From contig NZ_OBEB01000002.1 in assembly GCF_900215315.1 (NCBI RefSeq), positions 1 through 64,000 of the forward strand: a stretch of 64,000 nt of DNA. Direction: 5' to 3'. Source of the DNA: Arsukibacterium tuosuense (GTDB lineage: Bacteria; Pseudomonadota; Gammaproteobacteria; Enterobacterales; Alteromonadaceae). Below the pieces are notes generated by a model. It was not told the DNA's origin. It was given only the letters and a program-made list of their open reading frames with translations, and made no database searches. Of this stretch, positions 56,677-64,000 are shown piece after piece. Position numbers and translations under genes: made by a program. Positions within the stretch are counted from its first letter, which is position 1. Every line of letters begins with the position of its first letter.

Positions 56677-57471
56677 GTGGGTAAAATTATCGCCATTGCC
56701 AATCAGAAAGGTGGGGTAGGAAAAACCACTACTGCTGTTAATTTAGCAGCGTCAATGGCGGCTACCAAGCGCAAAGTACTGTTAATAGACCTCGATCCGC
56801 AAGGTAATGCCACTATGGGTAGTGGTGTAGATAAATATGAAGTTCACGCCACCGCTTACGAGTTATTGATTGAACAAAAACCATTGGCTGAAGTCGTCGT
56901 CAAAGAAACGTCCGGTGGCTATCATCTGGTTGCAGCTAATTCCGACGTCACTGCCGCCGAAGTCAGGCTGATGGATGTATTTGCCCGTGAACTTCGCTTA
57001 CGCACAGCGTTAAAAGACTACCGCAGCAGTTATGACTTTATTTTTATCGACTGCCCACCTTCCCTCAACATGTTAACCGTGAATGCCATGGCCGCTGCCG
57101 ATACCGTGCTGGTACCGATGCAGTGTGAATATTTTGCGCTCGAAGGCCTGACTGCACTGGTCGATACCATTAATAAGCTGGCAGCGGTGGTTAATGCTGA
57201 TCTGAAAATTGAGGGTATTCTGCGAACCATGTACGACCCGCGTAACAGGTTAGCTAATGATGTGTCAGAACAATTAAAACAACATTTCGGTGATAAGGTC
57301 TACCGGGCTGTGATCCCCCGTAATGTCAGGCTGGCAGAGGCACCCAGTTTTGGTACGCCGGTGATGTATTACGACAAAAACTCAACTGGTGCTAAAGCAT
57401 ATCTGGCATTAGCCGGTGAAATTCTGCGGCGTTCTGAAAAAAAAACCAGTGGCAAAGCGACCTCAGTATAA
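56677..57471 (+). CDS. parA: chromosome partitioning ATPase ParA
   Basis: 264 residues, a Walker-type (deviant KGGVGKTT) ParA/Soj ATPase: ANQKGGVGKTTTAVNLAASMA, LLIDLDPQGNATMGSG and FIFIDCPPSLNMLTVNA. It positions origins with ParB. The start is GTG with GAGGGAG upstream. parB follows after 29 bp. Confidence 0.97.
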   Translation: MGKIIAIANQKGGVGKTTTAVNLAASMAATKRKVLLIDLDPQGNATMGSGVDKYEVHATAYELLIEQKPLAEVVVKETSGGYHLVAANSDVTAAEVRLMDVFARELRLRTALKDYRSSYDFIFIDCPPSLNMLTVNAMAAADTVLVPMQCEYFALEGLTALVDTINKLAAVVNADLKIEGILRTMYDPRNRLANDVSEQLKQHFGDKVYRAVIPRNVRLAEAPSFGTPVMYYDKNSTGAKAYLALAGEILRRSEKKTSGKATSV

Positions 57472-57500
57472 CCACGATAAGTTAAAGGATATTTTTGCGC

Positions 57501-58379
57501 ATGGCGGTGAAAAAACGCGGTTTAGGCCGGGGCTTAGATGCTTTACTGACGTCAAATAAAACGACGGAGCAAAATCACGCTAACCAGCATTCTGCAGAGC
57601 TGCAGAAACTGCCGGTCGAGTTTTTACGCCCAGGTAAATATCAGCCACGCAAAGATATGTCGCAGGATGCGTTGGAAGATCTGGCCAGTTCTATCCGGGC
57701 CCAGGGGGTCATTCAGCCAATCGTGGTGCGGGCTGTCAGCGACAACAGTTATGAAATTATTGCCGGTGAACGGCGTTGGCGGGCAGCGCAGCTGGCCCGG
57801 CTGGCTGAAGTACCTTGTCTGATTAAAAATGTGCCCGACGAGGCAGCGGTAGCAATAGCGTTAATTGAAAACATTCAGCGCGAAGATCTGAATGCAATGG
57901 AAGAAGCTGTTGCCCTGGACCGTTTATTAACCGAATTTGAACTAACCCATCAGCAAGTGGCAGATGCTGTCGGTAAATCCCGCGCTACCGTAACCAATTT
58001 ACTGCGCTTAAATGCTTTGAACGACGATGTTAAAGTGTTGCTGGAACATGGTGATATAGAAATGGGCCATGCCCGGGCTCTGCTGGCGCTGGTTGATGAC
58101 AGCCAGTCTGAAACCGCCCGTCTGGTTGCGCATAAGCAGCTTACTGTAAGGGAAACGGAAAGCCTGGTGCGGCGCATTCTGGAGCCAAAGGCCCCGGCAG
58201 CTGCAAAAGCCAGAGATCCGGATGTCGACGCGCTCGAGCAGCGGTTAAGTGAGCGCTTTGCCGCACCAGTGCAAATTATGTACAACAAAAAAGGTAAAGG
58301 TAATCTGGTTATTAATTACAGCAGCCTGGCCGAACTCGACGGTATTTTAGCCAAAATGCAAATAACCGGGGAAGATTAA
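57501..58379 (+). CDS. parB: chromosome partitioning protein ParB
   Basis: About 292 residues. N-terminal KKRGLGRGLDALL, the CTPase/ParB-N box PGKYQPRKDM, AGERRWRAAQLARL, helix-turn-helix around LTHQQVADAVGKSRATVTN and a C-terminal dimer domain. It loads at parS; two candidate sites lie in recF. The ATG at 57501 is used; a TTG at 57495 is also possible behind AAGGA. Confidence 0.97.
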   Translation: MAVKKRGLGRGLDALLTSNKTTEQNHANQHSAELQKLPVEFLRPGKYQPRKDMSQDALEDLASSIRAQGVIQPIVVRAVSDNSYEIIAGERRWRAAQLARLAEVPCLIKNVPDEAAVAIALIENIQREDLNAMEEAVALDRLLTEFELTHQQVADAVGKSRATVTNLLRLNALNDDVKVLLEHGDIEMGHARALLALVDDSQSETARLVAHKQLTVRETESLVRRILEPKAPAAAKARDPDVDALEQRLSERFAAPVQIMYNKKGKGNLVINYSSLAELDGILAKMQITGED

Positions 58380-58507
58380 GTATTTTATTTCGCTATGATA
58401 AGGACAAGCAGCCGCTAAAACCGCTTTTTGTTGCAAATCAGGGGCAAATAAGTATACTTTCGCAAGTTTTTTCTACCCCTGCACGGGCTATTACAACGAG
58501 GGGTTCA

Positions 58508-58888
58508 GTGGCAGAAAATATCGCAGCCCAGGCCAGGAAATCCGCATATTTTGCAGTGTTGGCTCAGGTTATCGTCGCCGGTTGTATTGCACTGGCGTTT
58601 TTTTTGCTGACTGACAGTGCGGCTGCCAAATCGGCATTTAAAGGCGGTTTGGCAGCGGCGGTACCAAATTTTGTATTCGCCTTTTTTGCGTTTCGTTACA
58701 GCGGCGCAGAACAGGCACAAAGAATAGCGGCGGCGCTAATGCGCGGCCACAGCTTAAAAATATTGTTAACTGTTATATTGTGTGCAGTAGTGTTACAACA
58801 GGAGCATTTAGTACCAGAGGCGTTTATTACTGGTTTCCTGATCACCTTACTGACACAGTGGACAGCACCGTTTTTCTTTAAACATTAA
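58508..58888 (+). CDS. atpI: ATP synthase subunit I (AtpI)
   Basis: 126 residues with four membrane helices; AtpI helps assemble the c-ring. FKGGLAAAVPNFVFAFFAFRYSG is a family mark. GTG start behind GAGGGG. It heads the atp operon. The 128-bp gap after parB probably holds the operon promoter, but I could not fix one. Confidence 0.9.
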   Translation: MAENIAAQARKSAYFAVLAQVIVAGCIALAFFLLTDSAAAKSAFKGGLAAAVPNFVFAFFAFRYSGAEQAQRIAAALMRGHSLKILLTVILCAVVLQQEHLVPEAFITGFLITLLTQWTAPFFFKH

Positions 58889-58901
58889 ACTATTGGGATG
58901 A

Positions 58902-60047
<1,146 letters not shown>

Positions 60048-60092
60048 TTGAAGGTTTTTAATCGTCGAACAACTAAATAAGGAGGAGCGGAC

Positions 60093-60563
60093 GTGAACTT
60101 AAACGCCACTCTGTTAGGTGAATTAATCGCTTTTACCGTCTTCGTACTTTTTTGTATGAAGTTTGTATGGCCGCCGCTGATGAATGCCATCGAAACGCGC
60201 CAACAAAAAATTGCTGACGGTTTAGCAGCTTCTGATCGGGCAGAAAAAGACCTGGCGTTAGCCCAGGACAAAGCCAAAGATCAGTTAAAAGATGCTAAAG
60301 CACAAGCTGCTGAAATTATCGAGCAAGCAAGAAAACGCGAAGCGAAGATGATTGAAGAAGCGGCCCAGAAAGCGAACGCTGAGCGGGATAATATCCTGGC
60401 GCAGACCAAAGCCGAAGTTGAAGCGGAACGGAATCGTTTACGCGAAGATTTACGCAAGCAGGTAGCTGCCTTAGCGGTAGCCGGTGCAGAGAGAATTCTG
60501 CAACGTTCTATCGACGAAGCTGCTCACAGCGACATTCTGGAAAAACTGGTACAAGAACTGTAA
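60093..60563 (+). CDS. atpF: ATP synthase F0 subunit b
   Basis: 156 residues: one N-terminal membrane helix, then a long charged coiled coil forming the peripheral stalk. [28 protein letters not shown] is the familiar start. GTG start behind a strong GGAGGAG. Confidence 0.97.
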   Translation: MNLNATLLGELIAFTVFVLFCMKFVWPPLMNAIETRQQKIADGLAASDRAEKDLALAQDKAKDQLKDAKAQAAEIIEQARKREAKMIEEAAQKANAERDNILAQTKAEVEAERNRLREDLRKQVAALAVAGAERILQRSIDEAAHSDILEKLVQEL

Positions 60564-60575
60564 TGGGGATGAGCT

Positions 60576-61109
60576 ATGTCTGATTTGACGAATATTGCTC
60601 GTCCGTACGCCAAGGCGGCCTTCGATTTTGCTGTTGAGCAAAAAGCGTTGGATGCCTGGCTGCAAATGCTGGCTTTTGCTGCGCAAGTAGCAGAAAACGA
60701 CCAGGTTGCAGCATTGTTGCGTACTTCTGGTGTTGCTGAAAAGCAAGCCGACCTGTTTCTTCAGGTTTGTGGTGAGCAACTCAACGAGCAGGGTCAGAAC
60801 TTTATTAAAGTGCTGGCAGAAAATCACCGCTTGTTGGCGTTGCCTGAAGTATTAGTTGCCTTTGTTGAACATAAAGCGGCATATGAGAAAGAAATAACCG
60901 TCGAGGTTACTTCCGCCACTGCCCTTGATAAAGCTCAACAAGACAAGCTGATAGCTGCATTATCGCAACGTTTGGCACGCAAAGTTAAATTGAACTGTAG
61001 CGTCAATCCTGACATGGTCGGCGGCATGCTGATCAAGGCAGGTGACATGGTTATTGATGGCTCGGTCCGCGGTAAGCTGGATCGTTTAGCAACTGCGCTG
61101 CAGTCGTAA
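60576..61109 (+). CDS. atpH: ATP synthase F1 subunit delta
   Basis: 177 residues. N-terminal helical bundle starting IARPYAKAAFDFAVEQ, and the C-terminal MVGGMLIKAGDMVIDGSVRGKLDRL. It links stalk b to F1. Located 12 bp after atpF. Confidence 0.97.
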   Translation: MSDLTNIARPYAKAAFDFAVEQKALDAWLQMLAFAAQVAENDQVAALLRTSGVAEKQADLFLQVCGEQLNEQGQNFIKVLAENHRLLALPEVLVAFVEHKAAYEKEITVEVTSATALDKAQQDKLIAALSQRLARKVKLNCSVNPDMVGGMLIKAGDMVIDGSVRGKLDRLATALQS

Positions 61110-61123
61110 TTGGGGAATAGAGT

Positions 61124-62665
61124 ATGCAACTGAATTCCACTGAAATTTCAGAACTGATCAAGAGTCGAATTGCTCAGTTTGAAGTGGTCAGTGAAGCTCG
61201 TAACGAAGGTACTATCGTCCAGGTAACTGACGGTATTATCCGGATTAATGGCCTTGCTGATTGTATGCAAGGTGAGATGATCGAGCTTCCTGGCAATCGT
61301 TATGCTATCGCGCTTAACTTAGAGCGCAATTCTGTTGGTGCCGTGGTAATGGGTCCGTATGCGGACTTAACCGAAGGTACCAAAGTAAAAAGCACCGGCC
61401 GTATCTTAGAAGTACCGGTTGGTCCACAGCTGTTAGGCCGGGTAGTAAATACCTTAGGTGCACCTATCGATGGTAAAGGCCCGATTGAAGCTGCGGGTTA
61501 TGCCCCGGTAGAAAAAATCGCCCCGGGCGTAATCGACCGTCAGTCAGTCGACCAGCCGATGCAAACCGGTTATAAGTCAGTTGATGCGATGATCCCTATC
61601 GGTCGTGGCCAGCGTGAATTGTTAATCGGTGACCGTCAGACTGGTAAAACCGCCCTGGCAATTGATGCCATTATCAACCAGAAAAATACTGGTGTTAAGT
61701 GTATCTATGTCGCTATCGGTCAGAAAGCTTCTACCATTGCTAACGTAGTACGCAAACTGGAAGAACACGGTGCCCTGGCAAATACTATCGTGGTAGTCGC
61801 TTCTGCTTCTGAAGCCGCTGCGCTGCAATTCCTGGCGCCTTACTCTGGCTGCACCATGGGTGAATATTTCCGTGACCGCGGTGAAGACGCACTGATTGTA
61901 TACGATGATTTGTCTAAGCAAGCTGTTGCTTATCGTCAGATCTCGTTGCTGTTACGCCGTCCGCCAGGTCGTGAAGCTTACCCGGGTGACGTATTTTATC
62001 TTCACTCACGTCTGCTGGAGCGGGCATCACGGGTTAATGCCGACTATGTTGAGCGCTTAACCAATGGTGAAGTAAAAGGCCAGACCGGTTCATTGACCGC
62101 CCTGCCAATTATTGAAACCCAGGCTGGTGACGTTTCAGCGTTCGTCCCTACTAACGTAATCTCGATTACTGATGGTCAGATTTTCCTAGAGTCTGATTTA
62201 TTTAATGCCGGTATCCGCCCTGCGGTTAACGCCGGTATTTCGGTATCGCGGGTAGGTGGTGCAGCGCAAACCAAGATCATCAAAAAATTAGGTGGTGGTA
62301 TTCGTCTGGCATTAGCCCAGTACTCAGAACTGGCGGCATTCGCTCAGTTCGCGTCTGACCTGGATGAAGCAACCCGCGCCCAGTTAGAGCACGGTCAGAA
62401 GGTAACTGAGCTGATGAAACAGCTGCAGTACAGCCCGATGAGCGTTGGTGAAATGGGTGTGTCAATTTTCGCTATCGAAAAAGGTTTTCTGAAAGATGTT
62501 GAAGTAGCCAAAATCCTGGATTTTGAAACTGCTTTAATCAGCTTTATGAAAGCCGAATATGCCGAGCTGATGGCTGATATCGCGAAAACCGGTAACTACA
62601 ACGATCAAATCGAGTCGTCGCTGAAAGCGGCAATTGAGAAGTTTAAAGCAACTCAGACTTGGTAA
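61124..62665 (+). CDS. atpA: ATP synthase F1 subunit alpha
   Basis: 513 residues. Walker A-like [28 protein letters not shown] and the signature [17 protein letters not shown] are present. Non-catalytic nucleotide-binding subunit of the F1 hexamer. 14 bp after atpH. Confidence 0.99.
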   Translation: MQLNSTEISELIKSRIAQFEVVSEARNEGTIVQVTDGIIRINGLADCMQGEMIELPGNRYAIALNLERNSVGAVVMGPYADLTEGTKVKSTGRILEVPVGPQLLGRVVNTLGAPIDGKGPIEAAGYAPVEKIAPGVIDRQSVDQPMQTGYKSVDAMIPIGRGQRELLIGDRQTGKTALAIDAIINQKNTGVKCIYVAIGQKASTIANVVRKLEEHGALANTIVVVASASEAAALQFLAPYSGCTMGEYFRDRGEDALIVYDDLSKQAVAYRQISLLLRRPPGREAYPGDVFYLHSRLLERASRVNADYVERLTNGEVKGQTGSLTALPIIETQAGDVSAFVPTNVISITDGQIFLESDLFNAGIRPAVNAGISVSRVGGAAQTKIIKKLGGGIRLALAQYSELAAFAQFASDLDEATRAQLEHGQKVTELMKQLQYSPMSVGEMGVSIFAIEKGFLKDVEVAKILDFETALISFMKAEYAELMADIAKTGNYNDQIESSLKAAIEKFKATQTW

Positions 62666-62719
62666 ATTACGCGGGTGGCAACAGCCACCCCGTTCGTTGA
62701 ATGAAACGGAGATACAGTC

Positions 62720-63583
62720 ATGGCCGGTGGTAAAGAGATAAAAAGTAAGATCGGGAGTATTAACAATACTCGCAAGATCACCAGTGCTATGGAAAAAGTT
62801 GCGGTCAGCAAAATGCGCAAAGCGCAGGAGCGCGTAGCTGCAACCCGCCCATACGCTGAAGGTATGCGCAAAGTAATCGGTAATATTGCTCAGGGCAACA
62901 TCGAATACCGTCACCCGTATTTATCGGAGCGTGACGTTAAACGGGTGGGCTACATTATTATTTCAACCGATCGCGGTCTTTGCGGTGGCCTGAATACCAA
63001 CGAGTTTAAGAAAGTTGTGCTGGAAATGAAAAGCTGGAAAAGCCAGAACGTGGAAGCTGAGTTTGCCGTTATCGGTAACAAAGCCACCGCGTTCTTTAAG
63101 CGTTTCGGCGGTAAAGTTGTAGCACAACAAACGGGTTCAGGTGACGTACCACGTTTGGCTGATGTGATTGGTTCGGTCAAGGTTATGCTGCAGGCATACC
63201 TGGATGGCCGGATTGACCGCTTATTCCTGGTATATAACACTTTTGTAAATACCATGAAGCAAGAGCCAGTGATCGATCAACTCTTACCTTTGCCGCAAAC
63301 AGAAGTTTCGCCAAAAGAGCATAAATGGGATTACCTGTACGAGCCGGACCCGCAACCTATATTAGATATGTTGCTGGACCGCTACATCGAGTCACAGGTT
63401 TACCAGGGTGTTGTTGAAAACGCTGCCAGTGAACATGCAGCGCGAATGGTGGCAATGAAAGCCGCTACCGACAACGCCGGTAATTTAATGGACGACCTGA
63501 AGTTGGTGTACAACAAAGCACGTCAGGCCGCTATTACCCAGGAGCTCAGCGAAATTGTCGCAGGTGCGGCAGCTGTAGGCTAA
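62720..63583 (+). CDS. atpG: ATP synthase F1 subunit gamma
   Basis: 287 residues. Rotor shaft: N-terminal helix [37 protein letters not shown], and C-terminal helix with [27 protein letters not shown]. Full length. 54 bp after atpA. Confidence 0.98.
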   Translation: MAGGKEIKSKIGSINNTRKITSAMEKVAVSKMRKAQERVAATRPYAEGMRKVIGNIAQGNIEYRHPYLSERDVKRVGYIIISTDRGLCGGLNTNEFKKVVLEMKSWKSQNVEAEFAVIGNKATAFFKRFGGKVVAQQTGSGDVPRLADVIGSVKVMLQAYLDGRIDRLFLVYNTFVNTMKQEPVIDQLLPLPQTEVSPKEHKWDYLYEPDPQPILDMLLDRYIESQVYQGVVENAASEHAARMVAMKAATDNAGNLMDDLKLVYNKARQAAITQELSEIVAGAAAVG

Positions 63584-63616
63584 GGTGAACAGTTTTGAGA
63601 AATTTGAGGAAACATC

Positions 63617-64000
63617 ATGAGTCAAGGTAAGGTCGTCCAAATCATTGGCGCCGTTGTGGATATCGATTTTCCACAAGAAGCGGTACCTAGCATCTATGAC
63701 GCGTTAAACGTGACTGACGGTGATCTGGCTGGGTTAGTGCTGGAAGTACAGCAACAGCTGGGTGGCGGTACAGTTCGTACTATCGCAATGGGCACCACTG
63801 ACGGTTTACGTCGTGGTACCCTGGTTGGAAATTCAGGCAAAGCCATTCAGGTACCTGTCGGTAAAGCGACTTTAGGTCGTATTATGGACGTTTTAGGTAA
63901 CCCGATTGACGAAGCGGGCCCTATCGGTGAAGAAGAGCGCTGGTCAATCCACCGCGCTGCGCCTTCATACGAAGAGCAAGCCGCATCAAACGCCCTGCTG
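63617..64000 (+). CDS. atpD: ATP synthase F1 subunit beta (5' part only)
   Basis: The first 128 codons, cut by the window edge. The start [20 protein letters not shown] and [19 protein letters not shown] are typical of the beta subunit's N-terminal barrel; the catalytic domain lies beyond the edge. AGGA precedes the ATG. atpC presumably follows outside. Confidence 0.97.
   Translation, partial: MSQGKVVQIIGAVVDIDFPQEAVPSIYDALNVTDGDLAGLVLEVQQQLGGGTVRTIAMGTTDGLRRGTLVGNSGKAIQVPVGKATLGRIMDVLGNPIDEAGPIGEEERWSIHRAAPSYEEQAASNALL

Overview
The window is the replication-origin neighbourhood of a gammaproteobacterial chromosome. A mioC / oriC / mnmG block with perfect DnaA boxes and dense GATC sites lies next to rsmG-parA-parB and the ATP synthase operon. 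The dnaA-dnaN-recF-gyrB operon and the rpmH-rnpA-yidD-yidC-mnmE block lie about 10-18 kb to its left. Gene order and protein style (fadBA, tusA, trkA/trkH, smg-dprA-def-fmt-rsmB, GlyQS beside gyrB) suggest an Alteromonadales-type organism near Rheinheimera, Alishewanella or Arsukibacterium. That placement is an inference from overall resemblance, not from a search.

Layout. 1-400: leader and three tandem promoters of an rRNA operon that runs leftward out of the window. 0.5-15.4 kb: a conserved housekeeping block (gamma-carbonic anhydrase, DUF1488, aroE, hemF, tsaC, purEK, topoisomerase-like zinc finger, smg, dprA, LysM, def, fmt, rsmB, trkA). It is interrupted between aroE and hemF by a truncated haemoglobin and an ECF sigma / membrane anti-sigma-like / PDZ operon with its own ECF-type promoter. 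15.4-24.3 kb: trkH, pepQ, a soluble lytic transglycosylase, fadBA and tusA. 24.3-27.0 kb: a small accessory island with a HEPN-like protein plus excalibur-domain protein operon, a ParDE-type and a HigBA-like toxin-antitoxin module, each module with a recognisable promoter/operator. 27.2-32 kb: signalling and small-membrane genes (GAF protein, exported amidohydrolase, diguanylate cyclase, a second ECF sigma with a small membrane partner). 32-41.2 kb: glyQS, gyrB, recF (carrying two parS-like sites), dnaN, dnaA. 41.2-45.6 kb: rpmH to mnmE, with a structured RNA region before mnmE. 45.6-53 kb: MFS transporter, PEBP protein, trxC, DUF6702 protein plus M1 peptidase, deaD. 53.1-64 kb: mioC, oriC, mnmG, rsmG, parA, parB, atpIBEFHAG and the start of atpD.

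How it fits together. DnaA opens the origin between mioC and mnmG and has a box in its own promoter. ParA/ParB act on parS sites about 20 kb away inside recF. Both the leftward rRNA promoters and the dnaA-gyrB operon, and the rightward mnmG-to-atp genes, point away from oriC, in line with replication. The rpmH-yidC-mnmE block points toward the origin. No insertion sequence, prophage, CRISPR array, tRNA gene or complete rRNA gene was seen. The least explained parts are the sigma/anti-sigma/PDZ operon, the HEPN-excalibur operon, the yidC-mnmE intergenic RNA and the branched palindromic element after fadA.
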